The notes under the pieces: model-generated | Databases searched by the model: none | Told to the model about the DNA's origin: nothing | What the model saw: only the letters and a program-made list of their open reading frames with translations | DNA from: Streptomyces gilvus | Lineage (GTDB): Bacteria; Actinomycetota; Actinomycetes; Streptomycetales; Streptomycetaceae | Length of the DNA stretch: 64,000 nucleotides | Reading direction: 5' to 3' | NCBI RefSeq assembly: GCF_022513565.1 | Contig: NZ_JAKWBE010000015.1 | Coordinates: 1-64,000, forward strand | Shown: piece by piece, positions 42,767 through 50,948 of the stretch | Layout: the number at the start of each line of letters is the position of its first letter | How positions within the stretch are numbered: position 1 is the stretch's first letter | Translations under genes and position numbers: made by a program

Positions 42767-44164
42767 ATGGCTTCCACGCACGGCGCTCATCAGGTGCTGG
42801 TCGCGTCCAACCGCGGCCCGGTCTCGTACGAGGTGCAGGAGGACGGCTCGCTGGCCGCCAAACGGGGCGGCGGCGGGCTGGTCTCCGGGCTGTCGGCGAT
42901 CGGGCCCGACGCGGGCGCCCTGTGGGTATGCTCCGCGCTGTCCGACGGCGACCGGGAGGCGGTACGGCGGGGCGTCGGCGAGGCGGGCGTGCGCATGCTC
43001 GCCGTCCCGGCCGACGTGCACGCCGACGCGTACAACGGCATCGCCAACTCGGTGCTCTGGTTCGTCCACCACCTGCTGTACCAGACCCCGCTGGAGCCGG
43101 TCTTCGACGCGGAGTTCCGGCGGCAGTGGGCGTCGTACGAGACGTACAACCGGGCGTTCGCCGAGGCGCTGGCGGAGGAGGCGGCCGAGGGGGCTGCGGT
43201 GCTGGTGCAGGACTACCACCTGACGCTGGTGCCGGGGATGCTGCGCGAGCTGCGCCCGGACCTCAGGATCGGGCACTTCTCGCACACGCCGTGGGCGCCG
43301 GTGGACTACTTCCGGATGCTGCCGGACGACATCGCCGAGCAGGTGCTGCGCGGCATGCTGGGTGCCGACCGGCTGGGTTTCCTGACCCGGCGCTGGGCGG
43401 ACGCGTTCACGGCGTGCTGTACGGAGCTGGTGGGCGGGCTCGGGGACACCGAGGTCGGGGTGCACGGGCTCGGGGCGGACGCGGACTTCCTGCGCGAACG
43501 CTCGCACGAGGCCGACGTCGACGAGCGGATGGCGGCGCTGCGGGAGGAGATCGGGGCCGGGCGGAAGACGATCGTGCGGGTCGACCGGACCGAGCTGTCG
43601 AAGAACATCGTGCGCGGGCTGCTGGCGTACCGGCAGCTGCTCGACGACCACCCGGAGTGGCGTGAACGGGTCGTGCACGTGGCCTTCGCCTACCCCTCCC
43701 GGCAGGACCTCGCCGTGTACCGCGACTACACCGCCGAGGTGCAGCGGCTGGCGGAGGAGATCAACTCCCGCTACCGGACGCCCGGTTGGACCCCCGTCGT
43801 GCTGCACGTGAAGGACGACTTCGCGCGCTCGCTGGCCGCCTACCGGCTGGCCGACGTGGCCCTCGTCAACCCCATCCGCGACGGTATGAACCTGGTCGCC
43901 AAGGAGGTGCCGGTCGTCTCCGACGACGGCTGCGTCCTGGTGCTGTCCCGCGAGGCGGGCGCCCACGCCGAGCTGGGCGAGGACGCGATCACGGTGAACC
44001 CGTACGACGTGGTCGGCACCGCGGAGGCGCTGTACACGGCGCTGACGCTGCCGGCGGCGGACCGGGCCGAGCGGAGCAAGCGGCTGGCGGCGGCCGCCAC
44101 CGCGCTGCCGCCGGCGCAGTGGTTCCTGGACCAGCTGAACGCGCTGGTGGATCAGCCGAGTTGA
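42767..44164 (+). CDS. otsA: Trehalose-6-phosphate synthase
   Basis: Joins UDP-glucose and glucose-6-phosphate to trehalose-6-phosphate. 465 residues from the ATG MASTHGAHQ. GT20 motifs: SNRGPVSYEVQEDG near the start, QDYHLTLVPGMLR, HTPWAPVDYFRML, and the donor-binding RVDRTELSKNIVRGLLAY, VNPIRDGMNLVAKE. GAGG lies 4 bp before the ATG. It faces otsB on the opposite strand with a 13-bp overlap of the 3' ends. Confidence 0.95.
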   Translation: MASTHGAHQVLVASNRGPVSYEVQEDGSLAAKRGGGGLVSGLSAIGPDAGALWVCSALSDGDREAVRRGVGEAGVRMLAVPADVHADAYNGIANSVLWFVHHLLYQTPLEPVFDAEFRRQWASYETYNRAFAEALAEEAAEGAAVLVQDYHLTLVPGMLRELRPDLRIGHFSHTPWAPVDYFRMLPDDIAEQVLRGMLGADRLGFLTRRWADAFTACCTELVGGLGDTEVGVHGLGADADFLRERSHEADVDERMAALREEIGAGRKTIVRVDRTELSKNIVRGLLAYRQLLDDHPEWRERVVHVAFAYPSRQDLAVYRDYTAEVQRLAEEINSRYRTPGWTPVVLHVKDDFARSLAAYRLADVALVNPIRDGMNLVAKEVPVVSDDGCVLVLSREAGAHAELGEDAITVNPYDVVGTAEALYTALTLPAADRAERSKRLAAAATALPPAQWFLDQLNALVDQPS

Positions 44165-45009
44165 GCCGCGAGGGCGGACAGGAGCTGGACGACCCCGGCC
44201 GGGCCGTCGACCACCAGGTCCGCCCTCTGCCTCAGCTCCGTGACCTCGTCGCTCCCGCTGCACACCAGCAGTCCGGGCACCCCGTCGGAACGCAGCTTCT
44301 CCACCGCCCCGAAGGCCGGGAGGTCGCCCAGGTCGTCGCCGCCGTAGAGGACGGCCTCGGCGGAGATCTCGCGCACGTACTCGCCGAGGGCCACGCCCTT
44401 GTCCATGCCCGGGGGGCGGAGTTCCAGCACCAGCCGACCGGGCTCCACGATCAGCCCATGACGCGCGGCGAGGCCGGTCAGCGGCTCGCGCAGGGCCTCG
44501 AACGCGGCCTGCGGGTCGCTCGCACGGCGCGTGTGCACAGCCAGCGCGCGGCCCTTCTCCTCGATCCAGATGCCCTGCCCCTGCCCCGCGCCGGCCCGCT
44601 CGAGGACCCCGGGCAGCTCGGCGCGGACGGCGGCGACACCGGGGTGCGGCGCCGGGGCCGTGACCTCACCGCTCACCGCGTCCCAGCGCTCGGCGCCGTA
44701 GTGACCGAGGACGACCAGATGCTCCAGTCCGGGCACCCCCGCGAAGCCGCCGTGCCGCACGGCCACCTCCGCCGGCCGCCCGGTGACGACCGCGACCGAG
44801 GCCACCTTCGGCGCGAGCCGCGCCAGCGCGGGCACGGCGTCGGGGTGCGCACGGGCCTGTTCGGGATCCGCGACGATCGGGGCGAGCGTCCCGTCGAAGT
44901 CGAGGCCGATCACGGTCTTCGCGGGATTGGCGACAATCGCGGCGAGTCCGTCCCGACCGGCCCTCGTGGCGGGCGTCGGCAGGGGGTCCGTGTCCATGTG
45001 GGTGCCCAT
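44152..45009 (-). CDS. otsB: Trehalose-6-phosphate phosphatase
   Basis: Hydrolyses trehalose-6-phosphate to trehalose. 285 residues of the HAD superfamily: motif I is VIGLDFDGTLAPIV with the Asp pair, motif II is VAVVTGRPAE, and motif IV is VLYGGDDLGDLPAF with the metal Asp residues. The cap contains WIEEKGRALAVHTRRA and VLELRPPGMDKGVAL, typical of OtsB. An ATG at 44997 inside the first codons is an alternative start. It converges with otsA. Confidence 0.94.
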   Translation of the reverse strand: MGTHMDTDPLPTPATRAGRDGLAAIVANPAKTVIGLDFDGTLAPIVADPEQARAHPDAVPALARLAPKVASVAVVTGRPAEVAVRHGGFAGVPGLEHLVVLGHYGAERWDAVSGEVTAPAPHPGVAAVRAELPGVLERAGAGQGQGIWIEEKGRALAVHTRRASDPQAAFEALREPLTGLAARHGLIVEPGRLVLELRPPGMDKGVALGEYVREISAEAVLYGGDDLGDLPAFGAVEKLRSDGVPGLLVCSGSDEVTELRQRADLVVDGPAGVVQLLSALAAQLG

Positions 45010-45069
45010 ACGGGGACCCTAACCGCGATGAGCCGGCCCATGCGTGCCCACCGAGCCGCACCACGACCG

Positions 45070-45306
45070 TCAGCGCTCCGAGCGGCGCTGGTCGCGCACC
45101 CTTCTCAATCTGTTCACCGTCACCGGGTCGTGCGCCAGCGCCCGCTCGTCGTCCAGGAGGGCGTTGAGCAGCTGGTAGTAGCGGACCGGGGCGAGGCCCA
45201 GTTCCTCCCGTATCGCGCGCTCCTTCGCGCCGGGGCCCGTGAAGCCCCGGCGTTCCAGGGCGAGGACGGCCCGCTCGCGCTCCTCCAGCTGCTCTTCCCG
45301 GTCCAT
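45070..45306 (-). CDS. DUF3263 family protein
   Basis: 78 residues from the ATG MDREEQLEERERAVLALERR. The pattern GAKERAIREELGLAPVRYYQLLNALLDD and RLRRVRDQRR matches DUF3263, a small actinobacterial helix-turn-helix-like family. The helix ELGLAPVRYYQLLNALL looks like a recognition helix, so a DNA-binding role is possible. It lies alone between otsB and the binding lipoprotein. Confidence 0.82.
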   Translation of the reverse strand: MDREEQLEERERAVLALERRGFTGPGAKERAIREELGLAPVRYYQLLNALLDDERALAHDPVTVNRLRRVRDQRRSER

Positions 45307-45356
45307 GTGACGAACCGTAGCGCCCGGCACTGACAGCGCCGCCGGGCCAGGGGTGG

Positions 45357-46622
45357 TCAGTCGGAGCTCTCCGCCCTGGTCGCCGTGGTCTGCAGCTGGG
45401 CGAGGACGGCCGCCGGGCTGCCGTTCGGGCCGACCGCCCGGCCTATGCGCTGTTTGACCGCCGCGCTGACCGCCGCCCAGGACGTCTTGCCGACCGGCGG
45501 CAGCTCGGACTCCGGAAGCTCGTCCAGGAACGGCTTGAGCGCGGCGTCCTGCTTGTCGTCGCTCATCGCCTCGGACGCGGAGTTGGTGACCGGCAGCAGG
45601 TCGTACTCGCGGGAGAAGGCGAGGACGTTCTTCTCGCTGTAGACGAAGTTGAGGAAGTCACCGACCTGGTCGGCGTGTCCGTTCTTCTTGAAGGCCATCA
45701 TCCAGTCGGCCACACCCATCGCGGTCGTGCTCGGCCCGTCCGCGCCGGGCATCGGCACCATGCCGAACTTCACCCCCTTCTTCGCGGCGATCTTCATCAG
45801 CGAGGGGTGCCCGTTGAGCATGCCGACCTCCCCCTTCGCGAAGGCCGCGAACGCGTCGGCGCGGTTGACCTTTCCGGGCGCGACCGGACCGGTCAGCCCC
45901 TTGCCGACCAGGTCGTCCTTGAGCCAGTTGAGGGTGGCGACGTTCTCGGCCGAGTCGATGCCGTAGGTGCCGACGGTGTCGGTGTAGCCGCCCCCGCCGC
46001 TGAGCATCCACTGCATCGTCTCGGCCTGCGCCTCCTCCGGCCCGAGCGGCAGCGCGTACGGGTACTTCACGCCGCGCGCCTTGAGCACCTCGGCGTCGGC
46101 GGCGAGCTGCTTCCAGGTCTTGGGCGCGCTGAGCCCGGCGTTCTTGAAGAGGGTCTTGTTGTAGAAGAGCAGCCGTGTGGAGGCGGCGAACGGCATCCCG
46201 TACTGCACGCTGTTGACCTGCCCGGCGGTGGCCAGCTGGGAGGCGAAGTCGGCCTGGGTGCTGATGGAGAGCAGGTCGTCCGCCGAGTAGAGCAGCCCCT
46301 TGGCGGCGTAGTCGGCGTACGCGCCGATCTGCGCCAGGTCGGGCGCCTTGCCCTGGTCGACCATCTCCTTGACCTTGCGGTCGACGTCGTTCCAGGAGTA
46401 GACGGTGACGTCGATCTTCACGCCGGTGTGCTTCGCCTCGTACTCCCTGACCAGCCCGTCCCAGTACTTCTGCGAGCTGTTGGCGGCGGAGTCGCCGTAG
46501 TCCGCCGCGACCAGTCTCAGGGTCACGTCTCCCGAACCGCCGGTGACACCGCAGCCGCCGAGGGCCGCCGTCATCCCCAGCGCGGCGACCGCCGCGACCG
46601 TTCCCGTCCTGCGCCGCTGCAC
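45357..46622 (-). CDS. Sugar ABC-transporter binding lipoprotein
   Basis: 421 residues. A basic N-terminus (MQRRRTG) and hydrophobic core end in the lipobox ALGGC (Cys24), so the mature protein should be membrane-anchored outside. The remainder is a family-1 solute-binding protein (VTLRLVAADYGDS, YGMPFAASTRLLFYNKTLF, FAAFAKGEVGMLNGHPS, ASEAMSD). No permease or ATPase gene is adjacent. DasR-like boxes between it and nagK suggest a GlcNAc or chito-oligosaccharide ligand (inference). Confidence 0.9.
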   Translation of the reverse strand: MQRRRTGTVAAVAALGMTAALGGCGVTGGSGDVTLRLVAADYGDSAANSSQKYWDGLVREYEAKHTGVKIDVTVYSWNDVDRKVKEMVDQGKAPDLAQIGAYADYAAKGLLYSADDLLSISTQADFASQLATAGQVNSVQYGMPFAASTRLLFYNKTLFKNAGLSAPKTWKQLAADAEVLKARGVKYPYALPLGPEEAQAETMQWMLSGGGGYTDTVGTYGIDSAENVATLNWLKDDLVGKGLTGPVAPGKVNRADAFAAFAKGEVGMLNGHPSLMKIAAKKGVKFGMVPMPGADGPSTTAMGVADWMMAFKKNGHADQVGDFLNFVYSEKNVLAFSREYDLLPVTNSASEAMSDDKQDAALKPFLDELPESELPPVGKTSWAAVSAAVKQRIGRAVGPNGSPAAVLAQLQTTATRAESSD

Positions 46623-46671
46623 TGCTATGCCACGCCCCCAACTGTCTCGCTGTTCAATATGTGGACCGTTT

Positions 46672-46687
46672 TAAGGTCTACACCACG
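46672..46687. promoter_or_regulatory. Weak DasR-like (dre) box
   Basis: TAAGGTCTACACCACG matches the DasR element AGTGGTCTAGACCACT at 11 of 16 positions, with the core GGTCTA and ACCAC kept. It is 2 bp from the stronger box and about 50 bp upstream of both neighbouring starts. Confidence 0.5.
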
Positions 46688-46689
46688 TA

Positions 46690-46705
46690 AGTGGACTAGA
46701 CCTCT
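46690..46705. promoter_or_regulatory. DasR-like (dre) box upstream of nagK
   Basis: AGTGGACTAGACCTCT matches AGTGGTCTAGACCACT at 14 of 16 positions. The site lies 29-44 bp before the nagK start. In Streptomyces the nagKA operon is a known DasR target. Confidence 0.8.
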
Positions 46706-46733
46706 CGCGGGTCGGCGGGTCACACTACATCCC

Positions 46734-47690
46734 GTGAGACATGTCATCGCCCTCGATGTGGGCGGCACCGGGATGAAGGCCGCGCTCGTCGGCGCCGGCG
46801 GCGAGCTGCTGCACCAGGCCCGCCGGGCGACCGGACGCGAACGCGGCCCGGACGCCGTGGTCGAGGGCATCCTCGACTTCGCCGCCGACCTGTGCGCCCA
46901 CGGCGCCGACCGCTTCGGCGAGCACGCCGCCGCGGCCGGTGTGGCCGTCCCGGGGATCGTCGACGAGCCGCAGGGCGTGGCCGCGTACTCGGCCAACCTC
47001 GGCTGGCGGGACGTCCCCCTGCGCGACCTGCTGTCCCGGCGGCTCGGCGTGCCCGTCGCCCTCGGTCACGACGTGCGCACCGGCGGGCTCGCGGAGGGCC
47101 GCGTCGGCGCGGGCCGGGGCACGGACCGCTTCCTCTTCGTCCCCCTGGGCACCGGCATCGCGGGCGCCATCGGCATCGCGGGCCGGGTGGAGGCGGGCGC
47201 GCACGGCTTCGCGGGCGAGATCGGTCACATCGTCGTACGACCGGGGGGCGCCCCCTGTCCGTGCGGTCAGGCCGGCTGCCTGGAGCGGTACGCCTCAGCG
47301 GCGGCCGTCAGCGAGGCCTGGGCCGCCGCCACCGGTGACCCCGGCGCGGACGCCGCCGACTGCGCCAAGGCCGTCGCGTCCGGCGCCCCGGACGCCGTCC
47401 GGGTCTGGCAGGAGGCGGTCGACGCGCTCGCCGACGGCCTGGTCACCGCCCTCACCCTGCTGGACCCGCGCACGCTGATCATCGGCGGCGGGCTCGCGGA
47501 GGCGGGGGAAACCCTGTTCGCACCGCTGCGGGAGGCGGTCGCGCGCCGGGTGACCTTCCAGAAGCTGCCGTCGATCGTCCCCGCGGCGCTGGGGGACACG
47601 GCGGGCTGTCTCGGCGCCGGGCTGCTGGCCTGGGATCTCCTCACCACAACCGACCGCACTGCAACAGACCGCACGGAGGTAACCACCTGA
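46734..47690 (+). CDS. nagK: ROK-family N-acetylglucosamine kinase
   Basis: 318 residues from the GTG at 46734. ROK signatures: ALDVGGTGMKAALV (phosphate loop), FLFVPLGTGIAGAIGI, and the zinc motif CPCGQAGCLERYAS (CxCGxxGCxE). It should phosphorylate GlcNAc to GlcNAc-6-phosphate. Its stop overlaps the nagA start (TGATG), so kinase and deacetylase are coupled. Two DasR-like boxes sit in its promoter. Confidence 0.9.
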   Translation: MRHVIALDVGGTGMKAALVGAGGELLHQARRATGRERGPDAVVEGILDFAADLCAHGADRFGEHAAAAGVAVPGIVDEPQGVAAYSANLGWRDVPLRDLLSRRLGVPVALGHDVRTGGLAEGRVGAGRGTDRFLFVPLGTGIAGAIGIAGRVEAGAHGFAGEIGHIVVRPGGAPCPCGQAGCLERYASAAAVSEAWAAATGDPGADAADCAKAVASGAPDAVRVWQEAVDALADGLVTALTLLDPRTLIIGGGLAEAGETLFAPLREAVARRVTFQKLPSIVPAALGDTAGCLGAGLLAWDLLTTTDRTATDRTEVTT

Positions 47691-48832
47691 TGGGTTCTAC
47701 CAAGGTTCTCGCCGGTGCCCGGGTGGTGCTGCCCACGGGGGTCGTCCAGGACGGCCGTGTCGTCGTCGAGGACGCCCGGATCGCGGCCACGGCTCCGGAG
47801 AACGCCGAGGTCGTCGACGTCTCGGGGCACTGGCTGGTACCCGGGTTCGTCGACATCCACAACCACGGCGGGGGTGGAGCCTCCTTCTCCGGGCCGGTGG
47901 ACGACGTACTGAAGGCCATCCGCACCCACCATCTCCACGGCACCACCACCCTCGTCGCCTCCACGGTCACCGACGACATGGACTTCCTCGTCAAGCAGGC
48001 CGGTCTGCTGTCGGAGCTGGCCGAGCAGGGCGACCTGGCGGGCATCCACTTCGAGGGTCCGTTCATCTCGCCGTGCCGCAAGGGCGCCCACTCCGAGGAA
48101 CTGCTGCGCGACCCCGACCCCGCGGAGGTGCGCAAACTGCTCGACGCGGGGCGCGGCAAGGCGAAGATGATGACGCTGGCCACCGAACTGCCCGGCGGCG
48201 TCGACTCCGTGCGGCTGCTCGCCGAGCAGGGCGTGATCGCGGCGATCGGCCACACGGACGCGACGTACGAGCAGACGGTGGAGGCGATCGACGCGGGGGC
48301 GACGGTGGCGACGCACCTGTTCAACGCGATGCCGCAGATCGGTCACCGCGCCCCGGGCCCGATCACCGCTCTCCTCGAGGACGAGCGCATCACCGTCGAA
48401 CTCATCGACGACGGCACGCATCTGCACCCGGCGGCCCTCCAGCTGGCGTTCCACCACGCGGGCGCCTCGCGGGTCGCGTTGATCACCGACGCGATGGACG
48501 CCGCGGGTGTCGGCGACGGCCGTTATCTGCTCGGCCCCCTGGAGGTCGAGGTCAGTGAGGGCGTGGCGCGGCTCGTTAAGGGCGGCTCCATCGCCGGGTC
48601 GACGCTCACGCTGGACCGCGCGTTCAAGCGGGCGGTCACCGTCGACGGGCTGTCCGTCGAGGACGTGGTGGCCGCGATCTCGGCGAACCCGGCCCGGCTG
48701 CTCGGCCTGGACGACCGGATCGGCTCGCTGGAGCCCGGCAAGGACGCCGACCTGGTGGTTCTTGACCATCAATTCGACCTCAAGGGCGTGATGCGCCGGG
48801 GTGAATGGGTGGTCGATCCGCAACTGGGGTGA
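47690..48832 (+). CDS. nagA: N-acetylglucosamine-6-phosphate deacetylase
   Basis: Converts GlcNAc-6-phosphate to glucosamine-6-phosphate. 380 residues of the amidohydrolase superfamily. The metal-site motifs are PGFVDIHNHGGGG, GIHFEGPFI, IGHTDATYEQ and ATHLFNAM, plus ALITDAMDAAG with the catalytic Asp. GGAGG precedes the ATG and the gene overlaps nagK. It is the downstream step for sugars coming from murQ, the kinase and chitin-derived oligomers. Confidence 0.97.
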   Translation: MGSTKVLAGARVVLPTGVVQDGRVVVEDARIAATAPENAEVVDVSGHWLVPGFVDIHNHGGGGASFSGPVDDVLKAIRTHHLHGTTTLVASTVTDDMDFLVKQAGLLSELAEQGDLAGIHFEGPFISPCRKGAHSEELLRDPDPAEVRKLLDAGRGKAKMMTLATELPGGVDSVRLLAEQGVIAAIGHTDATYEQTVEAIDAGATVATHLFNAMPQIGHRAPGPITALLEDERITVELIDDGTHLHPAALQLAFHHAGASRVALITDAMDAAGVGDGRYLLGPLEVEVSEGVARLVKGGSIAGSTLTLDRAFKRAVTVDGLSVEDVVAAISANPARLLGLDDRIGSLEPGKDADLVVLDHQFDLKGVMRRGEWVVDPQLG

Positions 48833-48918
48833 TGTGTCCGGCTGTTGAGGGCGCGGTCGTCCTGTGAAAATGGGACGACCACGTTCTGCATGTCTTTCTC
48901 CGGGGGAGGTCGGCCCAG

Positions 48919-49848
48919 GTGATCCTCACGGTCACACTGAACACCGCTCTCGACATCACGTACCGCGTCCGGGCGCTGCGCCCGCACACCTCGCACCGGG
49001 TGACCGAGGTGACGGAACGCCCCGGCGGCAAGGGCCTGAACGTGGCCCGGGTGCTGGCGGCCCTCGGCCACGAGGTGACGGTCACCGGCTTCACGGGCGG
49101 CGCGACCGGCCGTACGGTCCAGGAGCAGCTGACCGCCACACCCGGACTGGCGGACGCCCTCGTCCCGGTCGCCGGCCCGACCCGCCGCACGATCGCCGTC
49201 GTGGACACGGCCTCCGGCGACACGACCCAGCTCAACGAGCCGGGTCCCACGGTCACGCCCGCCGAGTGGTCGGCCTTCCAGGAGGCGTACGAGGACCTGC
49301 TGCCCTCCATGTCGGCGGTGGCCCTGTGCGGCAGCCTGCCACCGGGAGTGCCGGTGGGGGCGTACGCCGTCCTGGTCCGGCTGGCCCGGGCCGCCGGGGT
49401 TCCCGTGCTCCTCGACACGAGCGGCGAGCCCCTGCGCCGGGGGGTGGCCGCCCGCCCCGACCTGATCAAGCCGAACGCCGACGAACTGGCCGAACTCACC
49501 GGCTCCCACGAACCGCTGCGCGCCACCCAGGACGCCCGCCGACGGGGAGCGACGGCGGTCGTCACCTCCCTCGGCGCGGACGGCCTCCTCGCGGCCACCC
49601 CCGAGGGCCGCTGGCGAGCCACGCCGCCCGCTCACCTCCACGGCAACCCCACAGGCGCGGGCGACTCCGCGGTGGCGGGCCTGCTGTCGGGCCTGGTCGA
49701 CCGACTCCCCTGGCCGACCCGCCTGTCCCACGCGGTCGCCCTGTCAGCGGCGACGGTACTGGCCCCGGTGGCAGGCGAGTTCGACCGCGCGGCCTACGAG
49801 GAGCTGGTGGGGCGGATCGCGGTGACGGGCGAGGCCACCGCGGCCTAG
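48919..49848 (+). CDS. PfkB-family 1-phosphofructokinase-like kinase
   Basis: 309 residues from the GTG at 48919 with GGGGGAGG upstream. PfkB signatures: ILTVTLNTALD, RPGGKGLNVARVLAALGHEV and, near the end, HGNPTGAGDSAVAGLLSGL with the catalytic Asp. The length and sequence fit 1-phosphofructokinase or tagatose-6-phosphate kinases. No PTS gene is beside it. Its place after nagKA suggests a phosphosugar step, but the exact substrate is uncertain. Confidence 0.88.
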   Translation: MILTVTLNTALDITYRVRALRPHTSHRVTEVTERPGGKGLNVARVLAALGHEVTVTGFTGGATGRTVQEQLTATPGLADALVPVAGPTRRTIAVVDTASGDTTQLNEPGPTVTPAEWSAFQEAYEDLLPSMSAVALCGSLPPGVPVGAYAVLVRLARAAGVPVLLDTSGEPLRRGVAARPDLIKPNADELAELTGSHEPLRATQDARRRGATAVVTSLGADGLLAATPEGRWRATPPAHLHGNPTGAGDSAVAGLLSGLVDRLPWPTRLSHAVALSAATVLAPVAGEFDRAAYEELVGRIAVTGEATAA

Positions 49849-49865
49849 GGTCCTTGACGCGACCC

Positions 49866-50816
49866 CTACTTCTCGACCTGGCCCGCCTTCAGCCACAGCT
49901 GGTCGAGCAGGACGTTGCACTTGTCGCCGGCCTGGCAGGAGAGCGTGATCGTGTTCGTGCCCTGCTTGAGGGAGGGCCAGGAGTAGGTCGTGGTCCAGCC
50001 CTTCGCGAAGTCGCCGTCCTTGGCGTGCGCGAAGTTGCCCAGGTTCACCTTGCTGCCGAACGTCTTGCCGTTGACGCTGAGCGTCATCGACTGGTCCTCG
50101 CCGGCCGCGCTGAAGTGCGTGAAGACGGTGTAGACACCCCCCTTGGGGATGCCGTCGAACGTCCACGTGACGGACGCGCCCTCGTTGTTCAGGTTGGTGA
50201 CGTAGCTGCCGCCGTCCGACTGGGCGCCCTCGACGTCCGACGCCACCGTCGCGCCGCCCCCCAGCTGGAGGTCCTTGGCGTCGGTCTTCGGAAGGTCCGC
50301 TGCCGCGCTGGCGCTCGACGACTGGCTCGGCTGGGTGCTCTGGGACGTGGACGTCGTCGGCGTGGAGCCGCCGCTCGCCTTGTTGTCCGAGGAGTCCCCG
50401 CCCATGATCGCCACGCCGATGCCGATGACCACCGCGGCCACCACCGCTATCGCGCCGATCAGCAGCCCCTTGGTGTTGGGACCGCCGCCGCGGCCGCCGC
50501 CCCCACCAGCGCGCGCCGGCTGCTGCGGGGCCGTCGGGGCGCCGCCGCCGGGGAAGGTCTCGGGGGCCGCGTAGTGGGCGTTGGGCTGGCCGTACGCACC
50601 CTGCTGCTGCGGCACCTGGCCGTACGCGGCGGTCTGCTGCGCCGGAGCCGGCTGCCCGTACTGCCGCTGGCCGACCGCGCGGGTGCGGTTGACCGAGCCC
50701 GGGTAGCCGTAACCACCGGACGGCGGCTGGGCGCCGTTGGCCTGCCCATCGGCGTAGAGGTAGCCGAACGGGTCGTCGTCCTCGGGCGTACTGGCGCCGT
50801 TGTTGCCGGACGTCAT
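49866..50816 (-). CDS. Membrane-anchored protein with CBM-like extracellular domain
   Basis: 316 residues. An N-terminal cytoplasmic region (1-~115) is rich in Gln, Gly, Pro and Tyr (YGQPAPAQQTAAYGQ). One membrane helix follows (~117-139, LLIGAIAVVAAVVIGIGVAI), then a Ser/Thr-rich spacer. The outer domain (~190-316, GGSYVTNLNNEGASVTW, GVYTVFTHFSAAGEDQS, LSCQAGDKCNVLLDQLWL) is a beta-sandwich like family-35 carbohydrate-binding modules, with two Cys that may pair. It probably binds cell-surface or environmental glycan. Confidence 0.75.
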   Translation of the reverse strand: MTSGNNGASTPEDDDPFGYLYADGQANGAQPPSGGYGYPGSVNRTRAVGQRQYGQPAPAQQTAAYGQVPQQQGAYGQPNAHYAAPETFPGGGAPTAPQQPARAGGGGGRGGGPNTKGLLIGAIAVVAAVVIGIGVAIMGGDSSDNKASGGSTPTTSTSQSTQPSQSSSASAAADLPKTDAKDLQLGGGATVASDVEGAQSDGGSYVTNLNNEGASVTWTFDGIPKGGVYTVFTHFSAAGEDQSMTLSVNGKTFGSKVNLGNFAHAKDGDFAKGWTTTYSWPSLKQGTNTITLSCQAGDKCNVLLDQLWLKAGQVEK

Positions 50817-50948
50817 CCCTTGGTACTCCTAGCGGGTGCGGGTCGGTGCGATACGTGGGGTCAGAATGGCGAGCCTACCCGCTCTCCATGCCCCAAACGG
50901 GTGACTCGGATCGCATCGTCTCGCGGATGTACCCCCTGACCTGGGGGA

